A DNA stretch of 64,000 nt from the NCBI RefSeq assembly GCF_032854445.1, contig NC_088301.1, positions 50,701,187-50,765,186 on the forward strand. The letters run 5' to 3'. Below, piece after piece: positions 48,201 through 62,200 of this stretch (position 1 is the stretch's first letter; every line of letters begins with the position of its first letter). Position numbers and translations under genes: made by a program. The DNA comes from Liolophura sinensis. Its lineage: Eukaryota; Mollusca; Polyplacophora; Chitonida; Chitonidae. The notes beneath the pieces were generated by a model, which was given only the letters and a program-made list of their open reading frames with translations, did no database searches and was not told the DNA's origin.

Positions 48201-51200
48201 TGAAAAAACACAATTTTGAGACTTAGTTTTCATCAAAGGAAAAAAAATGTTTTATGAATGTATAATGTACTAATTTTATGCAATCCTTTGAAAATGTTTC
48301 ATCATTCACGCACCAGTGTGAGTTGGGTCAAAACAGAGGATTCTAGGTTTGATAAAGCCTAAGTTGAAAGCAACATATTGCTTATCATGCAAGTATGCAG
48401 GGCAATTCAAATGAATTGGATTATTTCCCTCACTATATTCTATTTTAATTACTGGTGCATTATATTTACATTAAGAGAAATTAAACGTGTGAAAAAATGA
48501 ATGACAATGGCTTCAGTTCACTAGCTTCAGTGCAATTTCAGCAATATCATGATGAGGCATAAATTATTCTATCCTTCATTTTCTTAATTTAAACACACAT
48601 TTTCCTCCCTTTCTATTCTTTTGCTTTTAATTATTTTGATATGGAACATGACCTCAGACTCCATCCCTCAAAACAGTTATACCAGGCCAGTTTTCCCATA
48701 TGCTGTCTGTGGCCACTACAGAAACACCAGAAGAGCTGAATGACTTTTATACCCGTGTTTTCTTGGTATTTCATCTGGGTATTGTCCGCAGTTTAATAAT
48801 ACAAGATTCATGTGTCAAACTGAGCCATATGTAAAGCTTTATTTTCAAAATAAAAAAATTAAGAAAAAAAAACAAAAGGCAATTTTTCATTAACGTAACA
48901 CAACTTCTTCCCAGAATACCCCACTGCAACCAATGAATCAAAATCAATTGCAGATGGAGAAAAAAAAAATCACTGGATAAATGACTTAAAACAGAATAAG
49001 ACTTGGAGCATTAATCAAGGAATTTCCATATCACATGTCATGCTTTGCTATGAAAACTTTTGAGTTACTGTTTTGCCAGGAATAGAAAACTAGTTAAGCA
49101 TTTGTGGGAAAGTGCTATATGTAATAAATGAGAGGTCATTTACTACTACTCTTCTTGCTCTATTCTACTGTTTCAAAATTCTAAAATTTATGACATGCTG
49201 CCACTATCTTATATTATGCATCTGTTATCTAAATGTTATACTACAAAATCACAAATTCATCTCAAAATCTCTTTTTAATGATCACTTTTAATGATGCTGT
49301 GGATAGTTACAGAGAATTGTTCCATACTACTATGCTAATGCACAACACATGAAACACTGTAAATGACCCCATATGTCTAGAACCGGTTCACAAGCTGGTT
49401 CCACTATGGCTGAAACCTTGATGCGCTTTGCAACAGTCGGTCAGTACATCTGCTGGGCACACAGCATAACCTTTGAACTTCCATCAGAAGTAATACCCCA
49501 GGAGATTTTCTCTGACAAGAGGCAGATTCTTGGTGCATACTTATAAGTCGCCAGAAAATGGCTTGTGAAGCATTCCACCTGTGCACCACACCTGGTCTGC
49601 AAATATCATGCACCCATGTTCTAAATTTACTGATCATTCAAGTTTAAAAGCAAAACTAACTACAAATAACTTAAAATAATTAAATAAATTTACATGTTCT
49701 CATTAACAGGCATTCTGTATCAATTTAATCACTTGATATTAAGTGCAAGTACATTGTTGTAGTTGTAATCTATAAGTTTTTGTAAGACAAGTTAGCGAAA
49801 TGATACCAAGAATAACAGTAAAATGATACCATTTATATTGGTTATGCTTAGCAACGTTTAGATCCATTACTTGAAGTCTAGCTAGCAACATGATCAAGCC
49901 ATTCATCGCACTGAACATTGAGTAACACAATATGTAATTATGAAGTCAAAGAATCCAATAGGAAGGAAGCAGCAGTTCATGGTTAAAACCATTATGGAAA
50001 ATTTTGACCTTTAGTAAAGAGTTCAGAATGAAATTGCCTATTAAAGATGATCTGACTGATAGTAGTGTTTAGCTGGGCCTATGATACCCTGGTCATCTAG
50101 CTGTCCAGTTTGACATGATTTATATACTGGTCAGGGTTGCTTGGATACAAATACAAGCAAATATCAAATGTATGCTAGGCTGGTCAATGCGGTCTTTCTT
50201 CCCATATCACTGTACCTCCAAGATATGGAAATACTGTTATCAGTACTCATACACTGGTCTTGTACATGTTCTTGGAATGCACTTTTCTTACAGGCCATTT
50301 TCTCAAGGCAGCGACAGATTCTGCTCCAGACGAACTTAATGCATTGTCCCAAAGCGAATATATGCGTATCTGGAAAGGACAGAATCAATCCTACTTGCTT
50401 CCCCAAACCAATTCCTCAGTTGGCTTCTGGCTTCTGTAGTGTGCCCTTGGAATTGGATCCGGACTTAATACCCAGAAACTAATGCATTGTTATATCCCCC
50501 GGGACATCAAACATGCATCGTACTATACCCAGCATTAACCACAGGCATTCTTCCAGACACATTGAAATCATTATCTGGAATTGTAAACACTGTTTTTTTT
50601 TTTAAATAAACATGATAGTATTGCCCATATTCTTACTAAGCTAATTCATTAGTTCCCAATTATTTCTTTCTGTTGTAATATGACTGTCATCCAGTTTGTT
50701 GGTGAAGGAATTAGAACCCTGTCTTAGCTTACAAACCTTCCAATCACAAAGATGTTAAAAGCTTACAGTTACCAGGATTTGGCAGAGAAACATGCTCTTG
50801 AATGTCTTGGACTTGGAATGTAGACCACCGAGTCATTGTAATCATGACTACTCTTATGAATAGTATATTGTAGGACATTCATAAATGAAATTCATTCCTA
50901 TAAACAACTCAAATACATGATACAGTACAATTTGAATGTATCAATTAAGACAAATCTGTAGAACCTTTGAAAGTAATGCATGTACTTTGTGTTGATCAAT
51001 CATAGTAATGTTTTTTTTGAAAAATATAATGATATTCTCATATATTTTTGTGTATTTCCAAGATACATAGTGCTTATTTTAAAGACACAGATGATACTAC
51101 TTAACAGTTTGGCAGTTTATCCTTTAAAAGTTACTAAACTTACATTCCAACACACATTTCACAAATATAATGATTTAAAATAAATAGCAAATGCTTTAAG

Positions 51201-54200
51201 CAAAGTTTTAATAAGATTACAGTCACACCTATCACTGAATGCACAAGACTCACTGGAGGCATTAACTTCAACAAAATTATAAATACCTTGAACTTTACTT
51301 TAAAAAAATCACGATCAAGGACTGCTTAAGAACAAGTACATGTTCTGTACTTGCGCATTTCAATTCACAGAAATAAAAGGGACGGGAATGGAAAATCAAT
51401 TAAGTGGCTGTAAAACTGTAGCCCTGGTGTACTTAAGAAATAGCTCCATGGGTTAGGTAATTGGACAGGAATTACATAGTCACATCTGCTTATTGTAAGG
51501 GTGTGTGAACGATCCACACACTTTTATGTACATGTACTTGTACCTCATACCTGTAGTTTCTGCGCTATGGTGGTAGGAGTGTTGGGACTCAGGAGAGGAA
51601 CATAAGCCAAATATCAGCCCTGTGTGAAGCCAGAGCTATTAGAGTTTACCTTCAGCATTATACTCAGGTGTCTTAATGTGATCCAATATGCATTTATTAA
51701 GAATCCTTATTTAGCAAACGTGAGCATTTTACTGCATCTTCCCTTGCCTCTCAAGAGCATGGTAGGAGCTGATATTCGGTGGTTAAATAAAGCAATGTTC
51801 ACAGAAACGCAAGAGAATAGCTAAGAATGTGATGAAATTTATTTACTTTTTTCACTTTTTTGTTTAATGCTCTAATCCAAAATTTGTAACTTCTACAATG
51901 CCGACTAGACTGAAGTTCAGACCCTGTGAAAAACCACCTCAATACAAAATGCCAGGTGCATTGAACCTCACGCAAACATATAAGGCCAAACATTAACTGC
52001 CTAAACATTTACATGTAATAAAGGTGTCAGCAATCTGGTCTAAAATCTGACAGTGATGGCAGATTTGTCAGAACTCAAGGTCACATTACATGAACCAAAT
52101 GTCAAAGTTTCTGGGTCAAAATGAATCCATAATTTTCAATCTCTTGAAGTAACTCAACAACATGTCATATGAAGGGACTGCCAGTGTCTTACTCCATGCA
52201 TTATAGAACTTTTTTAAAAGCATAACCAAGGTATTTAAAAAAGATTAAGAATAACCTCAAAGTCATTATTCGAAACTGGAAAATAAACACTTCAAGAATT
52301 GTGATTGTTAGTAAACAACCCGATATTTTGCTTGCCATTTTGTTCACTGAATATAAATTTGTGCTTAGTGGTGGAGAAATTTAGCAGAATTTCAGATTGG
52401 GATGGACCAGTGGAAAATGCACAGGAATGCAATAATATAGCTGTGAACATGAATGAAATACAGCATCGTAGCAACGTTACATTTGGTAACAAGGTTTATA
52501 TACTTGTTGAACGGGGAAATGTCTGTTGCACAGTGGTAGATGGAGATATGAGAGTTTTACAGTTGATAAATGAAGGGAGAGTGTTGAGGAGGGTGGCTTG
52601 GGGAACAGAACAGATGGTACTGTCGTTAACCCTCCTAGAAACAGGTTAATCTCAAAGCAGGCCTACCAACATGGGCCGCTAAAACCGATAGCACTGAGAG
52701 TATGCATCATACCAGGTAAACACACTAACTTTCCCACGAGTACCAATTATCCTTCAACTAAAGACACAGGTAACCAAGGTAAATACACTGTGGTACATGT
52801 ATCGGCCAAACCTGTTACCAGTTCTGCAGATAATTTGTATTATACATGTACACCATCAAATGAAACTGGAATAGGTTAATGATGTCATTGTATACCACTT
52901 TACCTGTAGGCCTACTGTTATCCAATGATAAGAGCATCTCTAATACAAAGTAATTTGCCAGCTAGCTAGGTAATGGCAGCTATCGTTTCCAGCATTATAG
53001 ACTATAAACTGCACAGATTTCTTAGTTTTACCTATACTGGTATAAACAAAAGCGACTGTAATCAAACCTTTTTAGAATGACATTAAATGTTTTCCAAAAT
53101 CATATATTCAGATAAAGACAATTGCAACATGATTTCTTACAAAATGGAAATCAAATGGTTAACTTTTGCCAAACTGTACCAAAATAGCCAGACATTCATG
53201 TTAGCATTTATCACAAATTCTCTTAAACCTGGATGAGTTCTATAATATTCATCTCCTGCATGTAACCTGACAGCCCTTAAAAGGTGTCATTCAGTTAAAA
53301 AATTTTCCAGTTCAGGAATAGCTCTAATTTTACCTTCTTGCAGAACAGGGACTTCATTAATGTGTGCTAAAGTTTAGAGTAAAAAAGGAAATGAGTCGAA
53401 GACAGCTGTCAGCTGACATGTTCAGTGTGTGCTCTATCAATCAGTTACAAGCACAGTGGTTTTCTACCCAGCAAAAGAGAACAGGAAATTAATCTTCATA
53501 CTATTTTTCCTTAGCTGCAAAGATAACTAACCCAACTTGAAAACAAACAAAATCTCCTGAGCACACGTAATTCTGACTGTGCCAGGTAATAACCTTGTTT
53601 TTGTTTGTTAATTTTTAAAGCTTCCATAATATTGTAAGAGTGATGCATTATCATGGCCTACATGTAAAATGTGCCAAAATATATTAGCTACGATGTATTG
53701 GCAAGGTTTAACCTCCTGGCTCCTACGCTAGAAAAGATGTTAGCTGAAGCTCTCAAATACAATACCTGGTTACACAGGCCCAGCTACATGTATTACAGCC
53801 TTCTATTTAGCCACGGTTTGAAGTCAGGGTGTCTCATTTCCAAATTTCTCTCATTTTCCCATCTGTTCCATGTTATTTTGTCAAAACAGGGTGTGCCACA
53901 GACACTATAATTAAAAGTCACACCCCTGGCTGAAATTATGATTACACCAAAGTTCTGCTGAATGAATTTCACAAAAAACTAATATATGTGAACACTACAT
54001 GTACAATATATGTTTCTTTGCAAGTACTATCTTAACCCACTGCACCCTTTAAGCACTCTTACAGCCATTAATACTTTGAAGGCAACAAGTCTGAACAAGG
54101 TTATCTTTCTCCATCAGCAACCTTGTCGCCATGAAGGAAGCTCACTAGTTTTCATTCACATTTCCATGTAGGCTATCTATGTGTTCTCACGCACCGTTCC

Positions 54201-55185
54201 GTTCTGCTTAAACCCTTGGCTTATCTGGACCAAATAGCTCACTGATGCTGTCTAGGAAATTATTGTGCAATTATGTGAGGTCTTGTAAATCATTTAGTGC
54301 CAGGGAGATTTAACACTAGCTTATAGGTCTCTTCAGCTGCTTAAGCAATACTTGATTTTGGTGCACTTTTATACAGCTCTACTTGTATACTTTGGCTTGG
54401 TTGTATCTCAACAAATGTGGTTTTTATGTGTACATCTCACTTCAAGGATCAGTGTCTTCCTAAAACCCCAACTGGTTCACAACAAGTTTTCTAACATCAA
54501 TATAGAGGAAATGGTAAAACCATTGATACAGTTTTCAAGTGATTCTTAACTTACATAAAGCAGCTAGATATTTATGAAAAAATCTTCACTGTTATTGATA
54601 TTTATACATTAAAATCTAACAGTAGAGCATGGCAATGAAGATCTTCCGCAGAAATGCCCTAGTAGCAATACCGGTAATGATTCTACTGGAGTTCTTAGTG
54701 GCCTTGGTCTCTGGGAGGTGGAGGATGCATGTTGAGGGGCATGCAGACACAGCCCGAGGAGGTATTAAGCCAATAGAGTGCCAGGTACATGCACATGTAG
54801 ATGCCACTATGTCGGTATACCGTGCATACTCTAGGATAGGTTTCAACAAGCGGCTCATTTCTGTTCCTGTGTAACGAAGATAAGGTGCAGACTGATCAGT
54901 TATCATATGCTGAAGAACAGGTGTGCTGGTTTTCAACGCATTAAGGCGGCAGGCAGATGAATGAGTCCACAGACTCTGGGACAAAAAGAATGCTTAAAAA
55001 CACGACTTCTCTCAGCTAAGTATGATAGCTTTTTTTCATCATTTTCTCAGATGTTCAGAATTCCTTATTTTGGCATGTAAGTACACAAACAAATGTATTT
55101 AACCCAGTAAATCATACCTGTACATTCACTACTCGCATGCACACACACTACATTGTACTTGTATCAACTGATACCTCGAACTACA
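45300..55185. other. Presumed IMMP2L intron, no gene recognised
   Basis: AT-rich with scattered GC-richer unique stretches (47500-47660, 48660-48800, 49380-49640, 51360-51520). Short frames on both strands lack domains. A 46-codon frame starting at an ATG at 49406 is noted as a curiosity only. Confidence 0.45.
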
Positions 55186-55192
55186 TCAAATG

Positions 55193-55385
55193 ATCAATTC
55201 TGTATTTATTTCTTTATTTGATAGGTGTTTTACACCACACTCAGGAATATTTCACTTATATGACGGCCGTCAGCATTATGGTAGGAGGAAAACCAGGCAG
55301 AGCCTGGAGGAAACCCACGACCATTCGCACGTTGCTGGAAGACACTTCTCACATATGGCCGGAGAATTTTGTAAATATTCACACA
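55193..55385 (-). repeat. SINE tail, antisense copy
   Basis: Contains TTTATTTGATAGGTGTTTTA, GGAATATTTCACTTATATGA, CGGCCGTCAGCATTATGGTA, GCAGAGCCTGGAGGAAACCC and TGGCCGGAGAATTTTG. Same family and same truncated extent as the copy at 45128. Confidence 0.9.
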
Positions 55386-58300
55386 TCAGTACACGGTAAG
55401 TTTTCCTATTTGCTTCAAAATGTCCATTTTCGCCTCTGGTTAAGACATGTCTGAGCCATGAGTCTTCATAGATGTAAGATCTAACTTCAATGGATATACA
55501 TGTATGTCATAATATGACTGTATATGTTAACCAATACAACTTTTACTAGCACTTAATGTATACACCTTAAATTTGCCAGATTAAAAAACTATGTTTCACG
55601 TTCCTCAAAAGCACCTTCACAGAAAATACAGTCGACTAACCTCCTGACAGCAAGTCTGAGCAAACACTATAAGTCTATGAGATTAACTGCATGGCTACAG
55701 TAACCAAATCCCATGCCAAAAACAGAGGAGTCAAACTCTCTTCAAAATAATATATTTACAATATTGGCAAACTAAATCATTACCATTGTGTTTATACTCA
55801 TTCCATGCACTTCAAATTCTCATCATACGTCCAACTCAGGTTAGACAAGAACTGGCACTGTGCCCAGGGAATTTGCCCTCCCCATGGCGTTGTGTAACGT
55901 TGTCTTCATTATCAGCATCTTTCAGGTGGGAAACAATGATGCCTCCCTACCTCACAAGCTGCCCTGTAATGTACTTCCTGCACTTATACTAAACATTTCT
56001 GACAGTATGTTGGATTACTGAACCTTAGGTGGCTAAATGTAATGTAATTATATGGCATCTTGTTTCTGTTGAACACATCCCAGACTCCAAATTTGGTCTC
56101 AAGCTAATTGCTGAATTTCATGTCTAAACCATTGAACAGAATTTTCCATGCAGAAATATAACAAAACATCTGAGGATTTGCAGACTCACTTACAGGAGGC
56201 CAAAAGAGACAAGACATTTGCTTTGTTCAAAGTTATTGTCTGTCAAAAAAGGGACCAAAAAGAAAAAAAAAAACAGTAGGGAGATAAACAATGAATTTAT
56301 CAGTCTCATCACAGTTATGGTCTTCATTCATTTCCAAAGCAAAGTGCAAAGTTCAATGAAGTTACATAAAGATAAGAGCAGAAATAAACTTTTAAGTTGA
56401 TAGTATCTAAATACCAGTTTTCCTGCCATTGCCAGTGTCTCACCTTTAACATATAACATCTATTTTGAGAAAGACCAAACAATGCGGCAAGAAAAGAAAG
56501 AAAGATCAGGTAAAAAGGCTTTTACGTAAGTGTGCTTCCTTTACGTCAACAGAGACGTATATGTACATGTATTATATAACGACTAGAGATCTGACAATGT
56601 ATTCTCCCAAGGTGTAGTTGCCAAATGGGCCAGTCAATGAGCAGACAAACAATACATCTACACAAAATGCATAATGAATACTGAAGACACTAATTAGAAT
56701 CTTATATCCCATTTACTTATTAAGTCTAGCATTTTCATACTCTGATGAGTCATTCGTATGTATCATTGCTTGTCTGTTGAATAACGTTGAATAGGGCTTT
56801 TTAAGTGGTAAGGGCATGTAGCGAACAAACAAACAAGGTATTAAATGTTGGTGTTGAGGCATTTTGAGTTTCATATATGCAAGCCTGAAGGGCAAGCTCC
56901 GTTTAATTTAACAAATTTGGCCCCAATATTACTTTGAGGTGGTAGTCCTATTTTTCTGCTGAATATGGAATAAGAGAAGGTGAACATTTTAAACTTTTAA
57001 ACATAAAAAAAAAATGCAAAATTTTTCATGTTACTTTATGCAGTAGATGTGAAACTAGCATTAACTTTGATTATAAAACGCACCACTGGAGAGAAGTGCA
57101 TCATGACATTCATATGTGTGAGCTCCCTAGTACAAACCTGACGATACCCTGTAAATGATACTGGTAACCCTGTACACATGCACTATTGTACTTTGAACTT
57201 TTCACAGCAGTGAGGTTTCATCGTGTATAACAACCATAAAGGTAAATGTAGGTTTCAGGTAGTTTGCATTGGTTGACCATTCTGCTGAACTGAATGTTGT
57301 AGGACACATAAAATTCACTTTCACTTTTCCTTTGCTATCATATCTACATGTATCATCTTCAAAATGGTTTATAAACTAGTAAATATGCGACCAAATATAA
57401 CTACCACTGGTTGTTATTAAAGACTGGAGCATTCCTGAACATATACATCTACATCTGCAACCAATCTAGCATGAAGCTTTATTAAGTGCCTGAAGTAAAC
57501 ATAATGACTGTATCTTGATTGATAACAAAATCTACTATCCTTTCTTTCACAAAACATTCTTCTTCTTAAAAAAAAGAAAATTTATTTTCTCCGAGATGAA
57601 AATTAGTTCCCTCATAAAAAGAAAATTTTCATTTACATCAGGCAATACATTTAAGGCATACATTATCTTCAAAAGTTTTATTAAATTTACAGACTTATCA
57701 CATTTACATATAGGAAGCATTCATTTTCAGTTTACAACATAACTAAATGGAGTAAAGTTTGTAAATGAAAGGCATGCCAAGTAGTAAACATGCCAAAATT
57801 ATAGTAATTAGGTACTACTATACCCTGCTGTGATATCTTAAAGCATGATTTTTTTCCCTCTGTATATGAAAGCACACATGTCTTCCAGCCATCATTTAAC
57901 TCTCTGATCCAGCAAATTACCCAGATATGCTCCACAGCAGGTATCTTCTCTGTCAAAATGCACACTAAAACCTGGGAAGAGATGCTAAGATAACAGAAAG
58001 AGATCATATGATACTCCTTTGTGTTTAAACACCTGATAACACACTGTTAACAACAGGTGGTGCTGTTTACAAAAAGGAGGAGGCTGGTCAGTGGTAATGG
58101 CTATTTTGACCAAATAGCTGCCACTACAGATTCAGTTTCATTCTAACAATTATACCTCTACTATATTTTACATGCTCCAAGACCATATGACAAAGATGAT
58201 GTATGCCTCTTTTTTGGAATTGCTCTCTCCATCTTGAAAAAAAGCACTTGTGTGTATTTAAGTCTAGAGTTTCAATAAGGAGAATATGACTTGAGAAGTT

Positions 58301-59149
58301 TTTGAAGACTACACTATTTGTTGCTACAATGTTAAGTCTTATACATTTAACCTTATTTTTATTTGTTTACTTGGAAGAAACTAGAGTGCCCATTGTAAAC
58401 CACTAACCACTGCAAAGCAACACCATGATCCATGTTTTATGAAATAACTGGTGCTGGATGGAGGGTAGGTGTTTAAATGAATCACACATGGGAAGGTCTG
58501 TCAGCAATCAGATAAACGTAGACTGCAATATATTCTTTCCGTTCTAAAGTAAAAGTAGACCTTGGCAATCCAATGGATAATGATTGCCAAAATAAAGTCA
58601 AGGAGCATACTCTGCCCAACACGACAATAGCTTTATCAATATCTGTATATTAATACCTGAATAAAACCAACCACTCATTATCGAAGACCCAACTTTTACA
58701 TCAAAGACCTTGTACTATTTATAGCCTGGTGTTTTATTTATTGCATGCCTACGTTATCTGATAAAAGACATGGCCAAGAGGATAAATTACTTAACTTCAC
58801 CTTAATTAGCACATTGATACAGATTGAACAACTGATTATGGCTGCTCTTTATGCATAATAATATCTAAGTTACACATATAGACACCTATAAGACACACTA
58901 ATACAGCCTAGCAAGGCTACAAAAGCCTCGCTATTGAGATCAAGCCAGCCTAGTTTCTGCCAGGTCGATAGCTTACTCCAGCTTACCTGGCCATACACAA
59001 CACCTCTATTAAAAGCCCTTTGAAACCAGACATGTGAATTGCACCTGAGCCAGGTAACAGCTGGTTATGAGGACGACCCACAGAATGCCTTGAAATTTTC
59101 ACCAGACAATCAGTATCTATTTAAATTGTCTTTAGTTCACAGATTACAG
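55386..59149. other. Presumed IMMP2L intron, no gene recognised
   Basis: AT-rich; open frames are short. A small SINE-like fragment (CACATGGGAAGGTCTGTCAG) occurs near 58486-58505. Clustered GATAA, TAATTAG and E-box words lie at 57900-58080 and 58730-58990. Confidence 0.45.
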
Positions 59150-59297
59150 CGATATCTTCCTCCTCGGCCATACATGAGAAGGTCTGCCAGCAACCTGCAG
59201 ATGGCCATGGTTTCACCATAATGCTGGCCACTGTCATATAAGTGAAATATTCTTGAGTGCAGCATAAAACACCAATCAAATAAATAAATAAATACAG
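59150..59297 (+). repeat. SINE tail, sense copy with internal deletion
   Basis: Reads TACATGAGAAGGTCTGCCAG, GCAGATGGCCATGGTTTCAC, then ATAATGCTGGCCACTGTCAT, AAGTGAAATATTCTTGAGTG, AACACCAATCAAATAAATAA. About 25 bp normally between the GGTTTC and CACCATAATG blocks are deleted. It ends in an (AAAT)n tail. Confidence 0.9.
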
Positions 59298-62200
59298 CGA
59301 TATCTTCAGAACATATAAGCTAAAGCCATATTTTCAAGGATACCCACTACTCAACATAATCTTTATATATTATTACTTTTTAATTTGTCTTCTAATGACA
59401 GTAGACAGAACATATTGTGAAGAAACATATAAATTTCTCTTTGTGATATGATTTTGAAATGGTGATGCACAGAAAAGTGTACCACAATTTCCACATCTTT
59501 AAATAAATTTGAAAAAAAAAATTTATGCCAAAGAGAACAAAGAAATAATTTTATTATGTGCATAAATGCTCCACGTTCAGAATAGCAAAAAAAATTCTGT
59601 CTGAAAGCTATTCACTTACACATTCATCACATAAGAACACTTATTGTTTCAGTAAATCACTGCTAAATGTAACTGACAGACTGCCTCTGCTTTATCAAAG
59701 GGAGATTATAACCACGGGCAAGTCATTACAGAAATCGTTCAAGTGTTTTAGACGAGACAGAGGCTGTAAAAAGCAATGTACCTGTAGGACAGGTAAATTC
59801 AGATTAGACAGGAAATAAGTTAACCAGAATATAGACCCACGTTGTACACAGACATTACAGCCAATCACAGTGACCTGAATTAAATGCGACCCTGTCTCAA
59901 GGGGATAATCAGCTGATGCAAGTGTGCAGATGTCACATACATCCACAATGTTATATAATACATAAACAACTACCTGAAACATTTAGATACAAAACAAATC
60001 TTAATTTGTGACTCAATGAGGTGGATGGGCTGAAGAAAAGAGGTAGAGTCAGGTGTTAAAGAAAAGTGTGCTTCTAGGACAAATAATTTTCTTGAAACTT
60101 TTCAGTTGAAGTGTTCAAAATAATTAAGCAACATTATATACACTAACAGCATTTGTGATTTTGAATGTTAAAGAACAATAGAAACTATGAGTTCCTGGGG
60201 TTCATTTCAATTCAGAATTCATTCTCCTGTATATACACACACAAACATATTTCACCTTTTCTTTCATTACTACTTCACTCTAATAGGCAGAGTGACCATT
60301 ACAGTAGGTCTTACATTTACAGTACAGTTTCCAACTTTCAATAAATTTCACATGAAATTTTTCGGTCTAAATATTCACCTTATTTTTTACCTTGTGACAA
60401 TACTATCAAGTTATGACATTTCACACCATTTTATTCTAAAAATGTCCCAGGTCAAAAGCACAAATGAGTCAGTTTATTAGCTTTAGATTTATAGCTTCTT
60501 TAATCAAGACAGATCTTTCTATGATAGCAGCCAAGTGCAGAAAAAAAGATGTCATTTCAAAACTTAATACGTGTTTTATGTGATACTGCTGAAAATTTTT
60601 GAATTGCCCATTTTGGCATAAAATGCTGTGAATCATACATGTAGCCAGAATTGCAACACATACATGTATGTAGACACATTTACTTACTTTATTAGCCTGT
60701 ATATTATGGGTGGGAGAAACCAAAGTGTCATTTGGCTAAGGTGTACTGGCAAACTTTTCCATGGGAGACATACATGTATGACTTACTCATCATGTAACTT
60801 TGTGCACGTTTATCTGAAAGAGAACCATCCGAAGTTTACTGCCACCAAAGCCTCAGCTGACAAAGCAAAAACTTCCTGTCAAACGATACTGAACCAGCAT
60901 CTCATGTGATCAAGTGGCAGGTTTTTCCCAGCTCACATCATGATGACGTTACATTAAACACAGTATGACAATACAACAGAAACTGCGACTCTACTACAAT
61001 CCATTTTTGATGTAACAATTACTCAATGTCCTGCTTTACACTGGTGCCACCTCAGGGGATTGAAAAATATGCCCCTTTCCCAATGTGTACAATTATTAGG
61101 GTCTGCAATATCAATACCAGTGTTTCTCAACTTAACCACCATATAAACAAGATTACAGAAATCAGAACATTTGTCTAACCCATCCTTTTACTTTAAATTT
61201 GGAGATATCTTTACATATACATATAAAAAAATCTGATTCACATATCAAATTTGTATAGGAAGTTGCACCCAACTCAACATAGTATGTGAGAACCAATTAA
61301 ACTGGTTAAATTTCTTTCTATTTGCCGACTGTTTGTGGGGTTAAAATCTAGATCATAAATGAGGACCATTATCCATGGTAGTCATGGAAACCAACCCAGC
61401 AATAAAATATGTGAAGTATTATCAGACTGGGTTGAGAAATGCAGAAATCACTACAAATACTAAAACCTTAATGGTGTAACAGGAACATGATTGTGAAGCG
61501 TTAGTCCATCATTACAGCTCTCTGAATAAAAAAAAGAGAAGACAACAATGATTTCTTTGCATTGGGATATTAAAGTGTGACGAGGAACCACAGCCTGGCA
61601 CCTATGAGATGTATTCATAGCTTAGCAAGTGATTACAAGGTTGGCTCTATGAGGTGTCTATGCGGTATACAAGCAGGATTCTAACAACAGCTCGGGTGAT
61701 CTCTGATAAGCAGAGCACACATTCTGTGACACGTTTTCTTGACATTAAATCAGAGAAATCTCCAGACACTTTTTCCTGGCGTAATTGCAAACAGCTTCTG
61801 GGATGGCTTACAGTGATATGGCAATATCACACATCAGGACACAGAACACAATAATCGCCTTTATCAGCGCGGCAAAGGATACCAACAATACTGTAGAGAA
61901 CATTCCATGAGAAGCCAACAATATTATCCATGGTATTAGTATCTATGGATAGAGTTTAACTTTATTTATTGTTTTCACCTAACCTAACTGATGTTAATTT
62001 GTTATCTCCATAATTCTTGATTTCAAAAATAAAACATCCATTACAATTTTTATAATTTCAAATTTATTGGGTTATTCTTTACAACATACCTCTACATAAA
62101 ATGACAGTTTTGTAATAAGTATTTAATGACAACTAGAAATGAGAGGAAAGTACAAAGGAAGCATTATTTAGCATGTAGTTTGAAGCCATAAATGTTAAAA

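Noticed and set aside
58486-58505. CACATGGGAAGGTCTGTCAG as another SINE copy
   Set aside because: Only about 20 bases match the SINE body, too short to call an element.
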